A DNA stretch of 64,000 nt from Karalla daura (GCA_029224185.1 CM055188.1:20124497-20188496), one strand, 5' to 3'; counted from the first letter of the stretch, positions 24,680-37,019 are shown. Program-made: numbers and translations. Notes: generated by a model not told the origin, from the letters alone.

Positions 24680-26562
24680 ACCAGCTCAGCTCTTGCTTTT
24701 CTAGGTAAATAATTTCTTCTTCCTCCGCATTGTGTTAACACAGGTGCCGTACAACATCGTCGGCTGGTTGGACAAAAACAAAGACCCTCTAAATGAGACG
24801 GTGGTGATGTGTTTCCAGAAGTCCTCCAACAAGCTGCTCGCATCTCTGTACGAGAACTACGTCAGCTCCGACTCAGGTCTGGCCAACGGGACTCTGACTG
24901 AAGATGTGTGAACGTGTTTACAGCAAACAAAGTCATTTAATCGTTCTTGTAAACTTGACATCGCAGCTTCAGACCCCAAGACTGGCCTGAAGGAGAAGAG
25001 GAAGAAGGCGGCATCTTTCCAGACTGTGTCTCAGCTGCACAAGGTGAGAGCGACCGCACGCTAACGATTTATTCATCTAATATCTTTAATTGTTTTGTCT
25101 GCCGTGAGGAACAGTCTGGGGCGGAGGCAGTTAAGACTTGCAGTGATGTTTAGGGCAATGATCACATGAACATCACTTTAAGTCTGTGCTGGCTCCTCTC
25201 TCCTTCACTTCAAGGAGTTCCTGTGTGAGAAGCACAACGTCCTGCAGAACTTTTTCTTTTTATTATTATTGTTAATAACCACAAGTGACCAGATGTACCA
25301 GAAGGTTGTATATTTAACAAGACATTAAGATAATCTTACCTACCAGAGTAAAAGACATAATTGTAATGATGATTTTGATGATTGTGATGCATTTTCTGAT
25401 GAAGTGACCCTCTGTTGGGTGTATACCTGCACAATTCTATTTTAATAATATGAACGGATTAAGAAATAGTAACCTGATTTGTGGCTTTTTCTCTCTTTAT
25501 AGGAAAACCTGAACAAGCTGATGACCAACTTGCGCAGCACACAGCCTCACTTTGTCCGCTGCATCATCCCCAACGAGACCAAGACTCCAGGTAGCACACG
25601 GCCCGGTCACCTCACAATCATCAAGACAATCAAACTTTACGGGCTCACGGTCCCGCCGTCTCCTGCGCAGGCATCATGGATCCGTTCATGGTGCTGCACC
25701 AGCTGCGCTGCAACGGTGTGCTGGAAGGCATCAGGATCTGCAGGAAAGGATTTCCCAACCGCATCCTCTACGCCGAGTTCAAGCAACGGTACAGAGACTC
25801 AGACTCAGTGGGCGTTGACTTGAAAAAGCAGCATTTCTGAAATTCTCTCTCTATCTCTCTCTCTGTCTCCTTGCTTCCTTTCAGCTACCGCATCCTGAAC
25901 CCCCACGCTATTCCCGATGATAAGTTCGTGGACAGCAGGAAAGCGGCGGAGAAGCTCCTGGCCTCCCTGGACATCGACCACAACCAGTACAGATTCGGAC
26001 ATACGAAGGTGCAGCAGATTCACTGTTACTGAATCTCACATTCTCATATCTCATGTCCCATGTGTAATCGTTGGTTTATTTGGTCCTTGTGCAGGTCTTC
26101 TTCAAGGCTGGCCTGCTGGGACACCTGGAGGAGCTGAGGGACGAGCGCTTAGCCAAAGTCCTGACGCTGCTGCAGGCGGCCGCACGTGGGAAAATCATGA
26201 GGATGGAGCTGCAGAAAATGACAGAAAGGAGGTAAAAAAAAAACTTTCATTTTGAATCTCCAGTGCTCTCATAGGCAACAGAAAAGCCTTTGACTCGAAT
26301 GCCTCACGAGAAGGTGTAGACATGGGTACAAAAAAAGAGAGAGACCTCCCTCAACAGTTGCTCCTCTGAACAGGTTCAATAGCAACACGATCGGCCGCCG
26401 GCCTTTCAGCCTGTGATACTCTATACCTTAGTGTTCACTCCCTCACTCCAGTATGTGCGGCATGCAAGGGCAGTGTTATCGGCGTGTGTGAGGCGTGTGC
26501 TTGCCCATGTATGGTTACCAGGCATGTGTGTGGCCCTACGGTTAATAAGGACTCCATCCCTC

Positions 26563-26621
<59 letters not shown>

Positions 26622-29600
26622 TCGCCCTCTTGCAGGTCTTGGGCCATTCTCTCCATCCACTCTCTCTCTAAATTAAACAATGCTGATGGTGTCCTCAGAG
26701 CCAGGTGGCGACATGTGTCAAGTGGCAGCTGCTCGGGCCCTCCCTAAAAATACAACCCCCCCCCCCCACCCGCGAACCCCACCCCCCCTCCCCCTCCCCC
26801 CCCTCCGGCCCCCTCCGTGCCTGATGGCCCCTGGCCCCTTTTGTCCACGGCGCCTGCACTTCTAAGTGAGTGCATTGATAGGATATGTGGCGGGTGACAG
26901 AGGATTTGAGTCGACCATCGGACAGAGGGCTTTGGTTTCTAAATAAACACAAACGCTCACCTTTGAGAGGCACCCAGCATGGGGTCATGTCAAAAATGCT
27001 ATCAGCTTGCCCCCCCCCCCCCTCCCCTTCCCTCTCCAACCCCGCCCACCCGCCCCGCACTCATTCGAGTTGCCTCCCATCTCCGAGGCACGTGCACGCC
27101 CGCTCAAAGTCACCCTCTAAATACTGACAGGAAGTCCTTGACTGGCCCGCGCCGGGTCCATATTTAGGGCCGCGAGACGCCATTCTGCGTAGACTAAATC
27201 AATCTGGTAAAACCAGTTTGGTCACATGAAACATCAAAAGCGGCAGCAGGTGTATGATTTCATGCCACATCACTCGGTTAGATTGGATTAGATACCGGGG
27301 AGTGAATAGTTGCGGGATTAGTGCCAAAAATTAAGCACCAAGGAGGACTAACGAAATAAATAGACGGGGAACTCCCGGGTGAATCTTTTTGACCTTCTTG
27401 TCTTAACTTGATCTGAACTTTATTTCTGCTGCTGTGAACACACCGCACGGCCCATGTGAGCGAAGAAGTTACATGAAGTTTATTTGATATTATTTATTTT
27501 ATCACTTTTTTTTTTATTTTCACAGAACAGACAAAGTTTGACACAGAAACGAGAGATTTACTGATTAATTTCAGTCGATTGTTCAGATTTTTTATGTGCA
27601 GCTTTAATCTAACTAGATTAACCCAACTATCCAACTGTTCCTCGGTATTTAAGCTCTGTTCACTTTTTATTTATTTTCACACACATTCAATCGTTTCTGG
27701 TCCTTTGTCGAGGTGTTGTTTATATGTAGTTTTACTGTTCATAAATTAAATTTTTTTGTCCCATTACTACTACTTTTTTTTACAAATTCACATTTTTTTT
27801 TACTATATTTTGCAACATGTTTGCAACATGTTAGTGCTTGTGCTGTGTGGTCTTTGGTGTCAATGCAAATTTATATCAGACAAATAAAGAATACATTTTT
27901 TTCATTTTATTTAATTCATCTCAACAGTATAAATATCCTCTGTAGTAGAATTATGTATATATCTTGTGGTTGAAAAATACCCCTAATAACCCCAAATCCT
28001 CGTTTTTTTCTCCTTTCTTTTTCAGGGAGGCCCTGATGATCATCCAGTGGAACATCCGGGCCTTCAACACCGTCAAGCACTGGCCCTGGATGAGGCTCTT
28101 CTTCAAAATCAAGCCTCTCCTCCGGAGTGCCACCACGGAGAAAGAGCTGGCCTCTCTGAAGGAGGAGCTCGCCAGGCTGAAGGAGGCTCTGGAGAAGTCA
28201 GAGGTCAAACGGAAAGAGCTGGAGGAGAGGCAGGTCAGCCTGATCCAAGAGAAGAACGACCTGTCTCTGCAGCTGCAGGCAGTAAGTGGCTCTCTGCACC
28301 TTGGTATCGTAGTGGAGCTGTGGGAATACGCTAAATGCCGACTCATGTTGTTCCTCCTGTTGACCCGCAGGAGCAGGACAATCTGGCAGATGCCGAGGAC
28401 CGCTGCGACCTGCTCATCAAAACTAAGATCCAGCTGGAGGCCAAAGTCAAAGAAATCACGGAGAGGTTAGAGGACGAGGAGGAGATGAGCTCTAATGTGC
28501 TCGCCAAGAAGCACAAGCTGGAGGACGAGTGCGCTGAGCTGAAGAAAGACATCGACGATTTGGAGATCACTTTGGCTAAGGTGGAAAAGGAGAAACACGC
28601 CACTGAGAACAAGGTGAGAAAAGTGGAAAAAGAGGGCAAAAGAGGGCCGCCAGGGGGCAGTGAGAGGCTGTCTATGGGTATTAAACATCACAAGTGTGTA
28701 TTGGAAATGTCATTTTAAAAAGTGTGGCGTACATTTCCCACCTATGACTCGCAGGTGAAGAACCTGATAGAGGAAATGTCCGCTTTGGATGAAACCATCC
28801 TGAAGCTGAGCAAAGAGAAGAAGTCGCTGCAGGAGGCTCACCAGCAAACTCTGGATGACCTGCAGGCAGAGGAGGACAAAGTCAACACTCTGACCAAAGC
28901 TAAGGCAAAGCTGGAGCAACAAGTGGATGATGTGAGTTTATCCAGTCCACAGACATGATTGCGTTAATGTGATGTTATTTACTTAATGTGAATTTCTGAA
29001 CATTTCTGAACATCAGCTGGAGGGCACATTGGAGCAAGAGAAGAAGCTGCGCATGGACCTGGAACGGGTCAAAAGAAAGTTGGAAGGAGATCTGAAACTC
29101 TCCATGGAGTCTGTCATGGATCTGGAGAATGACAAGCAGCAACTCGAAGAGAAGCTGAAAAAGTAAGTTTTTTTGCGTATTCACATTTTAATTTTCAATC
29201 AAGAGGTGATCATAACAAACAATGACAACCAAATATCTTCTACCAGGAAAGACTTTGAAATGAACGAGATGAGCGGGAGAGTTGAAGATGAGCAAGCCAT
29301 GGTCATTCAGCTCCAGAAGAAGATAAAGGAACTGCAGGTGAAATATCAACCTGAGATAGCCTGAGATAGAGCAAAACAAACCTTCTCCGTCGTAACACAA
29401 TTGCTGCTGCTGTGCTTCAGGCTCGGACGGAGGAGCTGGAGGAGGAGCTGGAGGCCGACCGGGCCTGCAGGGCCAAGGTGGAGAAGCAGCGCTCCGACGT
29501 GGCTCACGAGCTGGAGGAACTGAGCGAGCGGCTGGAGGAGGCCGGCGGGGCCACCTCCGCCCAGATTGAGATGAACAAGAAGAGAGAGGCGGACTTCCTG

Positions 29601-32600
29601 AAGCTGCGTCGGGACCTGGAGGAGGCCATGCTGCACCACGAGGCCACCACGGCGGCCCTCCGGAAGAAACATGCCGACAGCGTGGTGGAGCTGAGCGAGC
29701 AGATCGACAGTCTGCAGCGCGTCAAGCAGAAGCTGGAGAAGGAGAGGAGCGAGGCTAAGCTGGAGGCGGATGATCTGGTCTCCACCGTCGAGCAGCTTTC
29801 CAAGAGCAAGGTAGGACAGAGGAGTGACAATTAACTGCAAAAGTTAACAATAGTGAGGACATGAACTAGATCCAACCTTCAAAAATATTCCTGAACTTTA
29901 TTCTCTGCAGGCCTCTTCAGAGAAGATGTGCCGTTTGTATGAGGACCAAATGAATGAGGCCAAAGCCAAGGCAGATGAGCTGCAGAGACAGCTCAGCGAA
30001 ACCAGCACCCAGAGAGCCCGCGTCCAGGCCGAGAGCGGTGCGGACCGGTCATTCGCTCACAGCTTTCAAACACGCGTTTCACAGATGTTGTAGTGACAAG
30101 TTGACTCGTGTTTTGTCTCCCTGCGTAGGTGAACTGAGCAGGAAGCTCGAAGAGCGCGAAGCCATGGTCTCCCAGCTCCAGCGCTCCAAGAACTCTTTCT
30201 GCCAGAATGTGGAGGAGATGAAGAAACAACTGGAGGAGGAGAATAAGGTGAGTCCCTGATCGCCTGCATCACTTTGTACAGTACACTTTGGTGGCAGCAG
30301 AAGAGCTCGTCCCGTTTGACCATCGGTGATCCGCTTCTCCTCAGACCAAGAGCGCCCTGGCCCACGCCCTGCAGTCGTCTCGCCACGACTGTGACCTCCT
30401 GAGAGAGCAGTACGAGGAGGAGCAGGAGGCCAAGGCGGAGCTGCAGAGAGCTCTGTCCAAGGCCAACGCTGAAGTGGCTCAGTGGAGAACCAAGTACGAA
30501 ACCGACGCCATCCAGAGGACTGAGGAGCTGGAGGAGGCAAAGTGGGTGACGTCCGTTTGTTACACACATGACCCTAATAATAGTGGTTTGATGCCAGAGC
30601 TTCAAATGCTTTTGTTTAATTATCAGGAAGAAGCTGGTGATCCGGCTGCAAGAGGCTGAGGAAACTGTGGAAGCCTCCAACGCCAAGTGCTCCTCCCTGG
30701 AGAAGACTAAGCACCGGCTCCAGACAGAAATCGAGGACCTGGTCATCGATGTGGAGCGAGCCAACGCTGCAGCCGCTGCTCTGGACAAGAAGCAACGCAA
30801 CTTTGACAAGGTGATAACAGAGCCCTTCTATGTCCATTCCCTTTTAAGATAAGATATAAGATAAAAAATCGATCTTTATTCAGCTCCAATTTGTTCATCT
30901 GTGAAGAATTGTCTTCATTGATGCCAATTTCTTCCGCTGCGAAATCCTGTTTTGTCCAGGTGCTGGCCGAGTGGAGACAGAAGTATGAAGAGTGCCAGTC
31001 AGAGCTGGAGACCTCTCAAAAAGAGTCTCGTGGCCTCAGCACTGAGCTCTTCAAACTCAAAAACTCCTATGAGGAGGCCCTGGATCATCTGGAGACGGTC
31101 AAGCGGGAGAACAAGAACCTCCAAGGTAGATGCCCGTATAGCTCACAGCACGAGGGTTAGATTAAGGATGAGAACATACACTTTGTAAGAAAAATCTAAA
31201 CCACTGTTTTTTTCTAACCCTGAAGAGGAGATTGCAGACCTGTCGGATCAAATCAGTCAGGGAGGAAAAACGATTCATGAACTGGAGAAAATGAAGAAGG
31301 GTCTGGACATGGAGAAAGGCGAGATCCAGGCCGCTTTGGAGGAAGCTGAAGTAAGTAGTTTGATGAATCCTGCTACTTCTTCTGTCTTGTGGTCTTGATG
31401 TTGTGACATTAACAGTTTCATGAACTGTTTCCCTGTCTCAGGGGACTCTGGAGCATGAGGAAAGCAAAACTCTCCGCATCCAGCTGGAGCTCAATCAGAT
31501 GAAGGCTGACATTGACAGGAAGGTGGCAGAGAAGGATGAAGAGCTAGACAATCTTCGGTGAGATACAATAATTTCTTCCTGTTCAATTTTGCAGATTGTT
31601 TGAAGTTTTATGTTAGTATTGTATACACACAAAATGCATCGTTCTGACTTTTCTCTCTACAACTCCCCCAGTCGTAACCACCAGCGAACGCTGGAGTCCA
31701 TGCAGGCCACCTTAGATGCTGAGGCAAAGTCTCGCAATGATGCAGTGCGCCTGAGGAAGAAGATGGAGGGTGACCTGAATGAGATGGAGGTGCAGCTGAG
31801 CCACGCCAACAGGCAAGCTGCTGAGTCCCAGAAACTCCTGAAAAACCTGCAGGTTCAACTTAAGGTGCGTTCGTCTGGGAACTCAAGAAAGTCCATCAGT
31901 AGTGTTTTGAATAGATCTTATGCATACGTATGATCTGTGACCTCAGGACGTGCAGCTAGAGCTGGATGAGACTAATCACCAGAACGAGGAGCTGAAGGAG
32001 CAGGTGGTGGTGACGGAGCGACGCAACAACCTGCTGGCTGCAGAGGTGGAGGAGCTCCGGACTCTGCTGGAGCAGAACGACCGAGCACGCAAACTGGCCG
32101 AGCATGAACTGCTGGAGGCCACCGAGAGAGTGAACCTGCTGCACTCTCAGGTAGGCATTTATGTGAAATAAAACAAATAATAATTGCACTTTTTATGTTT
32201 GCTGGAAATATTAAATGGTTATCGAGCTTTTCCTCGCACTCCCGTTCTGCGACTGTGCCTACATAGATATAGAGTAAGAGAGAGAGAAAGAAAGAGAATG
32301 AGAAAGAAAAATTATTGATCTCTTAGGTATGTTCCCTCAGGGTGTAGATTGCATTAGTTTCCATTACACGCCAGCCAAAGGATTAAAGACACTGCACTGG
32401 AAACATTTCCAAATGTCTTGTCTTGTCTTATCTGCTCCAGAACACTGGGCTGATCAACCAGAAGAAGAAGCTGGAGAGTGATCTGTCCATGCTGTCTAAT
32501 GAGGTGGAGGACGCTGTGCAGGAGTGCCGCAATGCAGAGGACAAGACCAAAAAGGCTATCACTGATGTAAGCCCTGAAATTAACAAAATGCACCACCCAT

Positions 32601-33684
32601 CTCTACAACTTAGTTCCTCTGGTGTAATTAACCATCTTAACTAATGCCTTGTAGGCAGCCATGATGGCGGAGGAGCTGAAGAAAGAGCAGGACACCTGCG
32701 CCCACCTGGAGAGGATGAAGAAGAACATGGAGCAGACCATTAAGGATCTGCAGATGCGTCTGGACGAGGCAGAGCAGATTGCCCTCAAAGGGGGCAAGAA
32801 GCAGGTCCAGAAACTAGAGGCCAGGGTGAGAGATTGGAGTCATATCACTGCTATCACACCTGATTATGAGGAGTTGTGTTTGTCATCTGTGGAGTGGATG
32901 GGTCACTCTCTGATTTTACTGGCAGGTCAAAGAACTGGAGAATGAGCTTGAAAGTGAGCAGAAGAAGAGTCAAGAATACCAGAAGGGAGTCCGCAAATAC
33001 GAGAGGAGAATCAAAGAGCTCTCCTACCAGGTAAACCTCCAGTCTGGTTGGAGTATGCTGTGATGTACAGAGCGATGATATTTTGGTTTTAAGAAGCTCC
33101 CTGCTCTGTTTATGCAGGCTGAGGAGGACAAGAAGAACCTGGTGCGCCTGCAGGACCTCATCGACAAGCTGCAGGCCAAAGTGAAGACTTACAAGAGGCA
33201 GACCGAAGATGCGGTGAGTTCATGATCATTCGGACCCGAGCCCCTTTTCCGTTCATTGGGCACTAAAGTGAGTATGTGAGTATTTCTCGTCTCTGCAGGA
33301 GGAGCAGGCGAACTCCAACCTGTCTAAGTACAGGAAGATCCAGCATGCGCTCGATGACGCGGAGGAAAGAGCTGACATGGCTGAAACGCAGGTCAACAAG
33401 CTCCGCATCCGCACCCGGGAGCAAGGCAGCAAGGTTTGCAGACTTAGCGTGTAATGCATTCAACATATAAGTGAGCCACTGAACTGTGTGGCATGTGGAG
33501 GCAGTTATTAAAACTACGCTGGAGGCCTCATAACGAGAACTAATCTTAGAAGAGACTGGGTGTAATCCGCTAAGATGACCTCACATAGCCCTCTCATGTG
33601 ATCTGTGGTGTGGTCTTCATGAGTAACTGTGTATGTGGTTGCTAATAAACATCCCTGTCACGTGTATTTCAGCTCGCTGAGTGA
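18534..33684 (+). CDS. myh7b: Myosin heavy chain 7B (slow/cardiac type), spliced gene of 43 coding exons
   Basis: Class II sarcomeric myosin heavy chain: an actin-activated ATPase motor on a coiled-coil rod that assembles into thick filaments. Joining 43 exons by GT-AG sites and reading phase gives 5826 bases, 1941 residues plus stop, a normal family length. The start [11 protein letters not shown] is in the first coding exon and the family N-terminus follows at once. Seen motifs are the P-loop GESGAGKT (178-185), switch I NDNSSRFG (242-249), switch II DIAGFE (465-470), the SH2 and SH1 cysteines (703, 713) and the proline ending the lever arm (846). Stretches such as [35 protein letters not shown] and [10 protein letters not shown] fit MYH7B better than MYH6/7 or fast myosins. 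No frameshift or missing catalytic residue was found. Intron 18 hosts miR-499. Teleosts can carry more than one myh7b copy; which paralog this is cannot be told here. Confidence 0.95.
20817..20872. repeat. (CA)28 microsatellite in myh7b intron 4
   Basis: An uninterrupted CA run fills more than a third of the 143-nt intron just upstream of the 28-nt exon 5. In the transcript it is CA, a known binding sequence of hnRNP L. Confidence 0.98.
23860..23873. other. 14-bp perfect palindrome in myh7b intron 14
   Basis: GGCTGGCGCCAGCC is its own reverse complement. It sits in an unusually GC-rich part of the intron (about 23860-24110), which also contains a CACGTG-type E-box near 23899. Confidence 0.6.
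24619..24677. repeat. (TG)n microsatellite in myh7b intron 16
   Basis: A TG run begins about 20 bases after the exon 16 donor and occupies about 40% of a 145-nt intron. In RNA it is UG-rich, the type bound by CELF proteins and TDP-43. Confidence 0.97.
25109..25210 (+). ncRNA. mir499: microRNA mir-499 precursor in myh7b intron 18
   Basis: The 5p arm at 25131-25151 begins TTAAGACTTGCAGTGATGTT, identical to vertebrate miR-499-5p as I know it. The 3p arm at 25169-25190 begins AACATCACTTTAAGTCTGTG, the fish form of miR-499-3p. The arms pair (GTGATGTT with AACATCAC, AGACTT with AAGTCT) around a 17-nt loop, and GGAG/CTCC flanks extend the stem. The host intron lies between the exons encoding QLHK and ENLNKLM, the classic position of miR-499 in MYH7B. 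It should be processed from the host transcript and repress targets such as Sox6 that oppose the slow-muscle fate. Precursor ends are approximate. Confidence 0.95.
26566..26614. repeat. (CA)n microsatellite in myh7b intron 22
   Basis: About 24 CA units in the largest myh7b intron, upstream of the C-rich block and the E-box/MEF2 cluster. Confidence 0.97.
26702..27168. promoter_or_regulatory. Candidate intronic muscle enhancer in myh7b intron 22
   Basis: Within 52 bases lie three E-boxes, CAGGTG (26702-26707), CATGTG (26712-26717) and CAGCTG (26726-26731), and a near-consensus MEF2 site CTAAAAATAC (26744-26753). Farther on are CACGTG (27089-27094) and a CArG-like CCATATTTAGG (27158-27168), one base longer than the SRF consensus. 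Two C-rich tracts (about 26755-26817 and 27009-27059) lie between. E-box plus MEF2 pairing is typical of muscle enhancers, but activity here is only inferred. Confidence 0.35.
28026..33684 (+). other. myh7b: myh7b coding exons 23-43: second IQ segment and coiled-coil rod
   Basis: Exon ends: 28026-28281, 28371-28613, 28755-28931, 29017-29162, 29247-29337, 29421-29810, 29911-30037, 30129-30247, 30345-30541, 30627-30810, 30960-31125, 31226-31350, 31442-31557, 31672-31864, 31947-32150, 32441-32566, 32655-32825, 32926-33030, 33118-33213, 33299-33433 and 33673-33684. The first encodes IIQWNIRAF (regulatory light chain site) and the WPWM hook, then heptad-repeat rod begins after proline 846. The rod runs without proline-rich breaks to the end. 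The last exon holds only Leu-Ala-Glu and the stop, so the tailpiece is [11 protein letters not shown]. The tail is short and differs from the mammalian MYH7B ending. Confidence 0.9.
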
Positions 33685-33769
33685 TGGACGCTGGACACTG
33701 AACACAGATGCCAAACATATCACAGCCTGCCAGCTGTAACAGCTGTGCTCCACTGTGAAGACGAATCCA

Positions 33770-33775
33770 AATAAA
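33770..33775 (+). terminator. myh7b: Polyadenylation signal of myh7b
   Basis: AATAAA lies 86 bases after the stop codon, giving a short 3' UTR typical of sarcomeric myosin genes. A second AATAAA at 33872-33877 is an alternative. Confidence 0.7.
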
Positions 33776-33899
33776 ATACTTTTCTGTCTGGTTTTTTTCC
33801 TTTCTGATGTGATGCCTGACGAAGATCTACAGATGAATTTAATACATTAGTGTTTGGACAATCAGATGTTGAATAAAGAAAATGAAGTGCAACGTGTGC

Positions 33900-36800
33900 A
33901 TTAGAGAGGCATGAAAGTTAAAGGCTCATCATAGCTATGCAGTGAAACAAACATTAACTAACAGGTATTAAAAAAAAGAGCTGAAGAGTTTATATTTAGA
34001 TATGACTTTAGGAGATTTCATTCATAATAATGGCATAATTCGTAATGCCAGTGAAATAAAGACATGTATTAGTATGATTTTAGCTTGTTAATATACATTG
34101 TTGTCAGTATCTCCTCATGTTTGTCCATCGAGTGCTGTCAAATCTGAATGAATAATAAATAATTGTCAATAAAAAAATAAAGAAAAGCAAAGGGCTGTGC
34201 AAATATTTCACAGAGTTGGCTATATGCAGTATGTATCAGGTGACTTAGATAACATGTAATTACTATGCCTACAAAGGTACACAGATGCCATTTATTCCAA
34301 AGCCAAACACCATTCATTGTTTCCACATTCATCCATGTGATGCATCACTGGAGATATAAGAGGACTGGATCGATGGTAGCACATGGTTGGTACTAACAAT
34401 GTGCACAAAATCACATCACATTATCAAAAAAAACAAAAAGGAAAACAGAGTATACAACAGAGAGACACTTGTGTTGGTGTATTCACTTTACTACAAAGAT
34501 CAAGAGATGAACCAATTCACAATATGTGCATACCAATCAAAAGATCTACATCAGGGATTGAAATTAACAAGAAAAGGAAAATATCGCTGGTAACGCTGGT
34601 AACTTTTGGCATCAGGGCCAATTGTACAAATGTCCCTTTATATTCAGAGTTTATAGGTGAATTTTGTATCTAGTGAATAGGCTGACTTCCACTTTCATTC
34701 ATGCTTTGTGTCAAATGGATTCCAGTGTGAACTGGCTGAACAAGTGTCTGGGTGTAAAACTTGATATTATCGGTACAAAATGTTGAGCACTTCTCTCTTC
34801 TCTCACTCACACAGATCGTGCCTGTGAGAGGAAAGCTAGATTAAAATCACACAGAAAGACAAATCTGACTTTTTTTTTTCCTTTGACAGACTTTCCATCA
34901 CATTAGTCACGACATGCTATGACTAAACAGTATTTGAACACACCATTAGAAGAGTTTTGTTCTGTGTGCTGAACAGAAACACAATTAGGCAGCTCAGCCA
35001 TTTGCACATATCAGATTTGTCAAATTTCTCTTCAGTTCTAAATCTTTAGGACAAAAAGCTTCTCATCAACTGTGTCAATGTTTTTATCTTTACCGAAGCA
35101 AAGACTTGCCGTGGCATGAAAACCAAAACTAAAACTTGTAGTCTTATGATCAAAGCTTGTTACAGTGCATTGCCATGTCCTCTATCAACCTATTACATAT
35201 ATTATTATCTGTGAAGGCCTCGTAGGAAACAATGCAGGGGGAAGGCTGGAGGTCTGCCAGGAGGTGAGCAGAGAGAGAGGCTTGAGAGACGATCTGCCAC
35301 TCAGCAGAGTGGGTGTGTCTGTGAACAGGTGCAGAGCTGGGCTGTGACAACGTCCTGCGATACAGCTGCAGCTACAGTACATCGATGAGTGGGGGACCCC
35401 TGAGTGGGCCAGACGTTCTGCTGGTGGAAGAGCACCGGGCACTTGATGTCACTGAGAAGCACAGATCCATCAGTACAGTTTTACCTGACGACATTTGGTG
35501 TTTTTGGTGTACCACATCTCTCATCGCTTCTCTTGTCAAAAGTGAAATCAGCTTGAGACTATGTCATTCTGTTTGACAAGAGTTGAACCCAAACCCAACT
35601 AGATGTGCACATGGAGACATGGAGACTGATGTATGTCCTGACGACTTCTACAATCTACACATAAACTCTTAACACTTAAATGTCAACTGGAAGCTGTTTG
35701 ACAAACTATCCAGAGAGTTGGGAGAGGAGATTGGTTCCTCGAGATAAGGAGGTGTGGTCGACATGCTCTCAGTAACACAACTACATGCGACATTGAGCAC
35801 ACTCTAAATAGTCTGTACTGGCTTTTTAACGACTCCCCAGCCAGACGTGATGATTATGCAGAGGGAACAGGTTTAACCGTTTCCCTTCTCAACACAGATG
35901 ATAACAGACAGTCACAATGTCCTGAGGAGATCCATTAGAATATATAGCCACAATCACTAATTCAGGGTTATTGTCTGGTGCAATCGAGGAGGAACAGGAA
36001 CAGGAATGATTTTATTGTTCCCCAAGGGGAAATTCATTTGTGGGCATTCACTTTCATAGAGAGTTAAAGTACAGCACAGAGATCCTCTATCTCTTCCTGT
36101 CCTGCATCCAAGAGAGAGGCAGGTGTCCACCAAAGCCATTTTTCAGTCTAATGGCGTGTTGTGATGATCAACCAATCATTCAACCAGAGCACTGAATCTC
36201 ACACATTAACAGAGATGAGGGAGAAGTGCTCCCCAAACAGAGAAACCCACCACAATTTAATAACAATGCAGAGTGATCTCAAAACACGGCATGTCCCCTG
36301 GCAACACTTTAATCATCTTTAGCGCCAGAAAAAAATGCTCATGGTTGAAAATATCTCATTTCGTTGCATCAGCTGCAACAACAAACCTAGTGATTGTACC
36401 AGCTAATTGTACCAGACCGTTATTTTATGAGTTTTTTATGAGTATTTTATGAGTTTAATGAGTTAATAATAGAAGTACTCATTTATGTGCTCCATCAGTT
36501 TGAAATCAAACTGTTACAATAGTTCAATAATAGTTCAAATAGTCTGAATACTAACTATTTAAACTATAACTGTGTTGTAATACTCATATTATATTCTAAA
36601 TACCTAGCTCTGTCACAGTATTCTATTACTCTCCATCATTGAGGATGTTGTAAACCGTCTGTTTCCCTATAAATTGACAGGTGGGTAACCCTTATACCAC
36701 CTTTTACTTCCTTAAAAGATTGCTAACCTGTTACCTGCCCACCTGCAGGAGGAAGCCACCATGGCCTCTTGTTTCCTGACTGAGTTCATAACAGAGAGCA

Positions 36801-37000
36801 CGTTCAATATCAACAGTAACACAATGAATGGAAACGTGTTTATATGTGTGTGTTTGCATCAGTCACTTTATCTTCTCAGCCACAACAACATGGCACTGTA
36901 CCTGACAAAGTGAATTTAAACAGCCTGTCCAAATCCAAAAACAACCATTTCATTTTTGCATTTTGTACGTGTCTAGCACACGTCCACTTACCACCTCCTC
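33900..37000. other. Intergenic stretch between myh7b and sla2
   Basis: No coding exon was recognised. Around 36002-36048 the - strand reads like the 3' tail of a teleost LINE/SINE, with 'gaatttccccttgggg' followed by 'aataaaat'. A TTTTATGAG-type short repeat lies near 36425-36465. The two flanking genes converge on this interval. Confidence 0.5.
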
Positions 37001-37019
37001 AGTTTGTGTACTGCAATGA

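Larger units (their letters stand above)
18534..26231 (+). other. myh7b: myh7b coding exons 1-22: motor head and first lever-arm part
   Basis: Exon ends, read from splice sites and phase: 18534-18630, 19124-19227, 19316-19459, 20641-20797, 20941-20968, 21239-21335, 21834-21857, 21948-22040, 22160-22223, 22321-22419, 22721-22824, 22952-23090, 23197-23315, 23557-23706, 24166-24336, 24419-24598, 24744-24876, 24967-25043, 25503-25590, 25671-25788, 25885-26008 and 26095-26231. Exon 5 is only 28 nt and exon 7 only 24 nt. Exon 7 encodes QGPATKTG in surface loop 1. Exons 17-18 encode loop 2, ending in the lysine-rich [10 protein letters not shown] that contacts actin. Acceptors of exon 16 (CTCCAAG) and of rod exon 34 (CTGAAG) are weaker AAG types. 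All exon lengths fit the reading frame. Confidence 0.92.

Noticed and set aside
25201..25260. Short frame after miR-499 reading [14 protein letters not shown] as a possible extra myosin exon
   Set aside because: It has no counterpart in the myosin head; exons 18 and 19 join perfectly without it.
30066..30809. 247-codon open frame on the - strand
   Set aside because: It is antisense to myh7b rod exons and introns, whose codon bias opens the opposite strand; there is no family resemblance.
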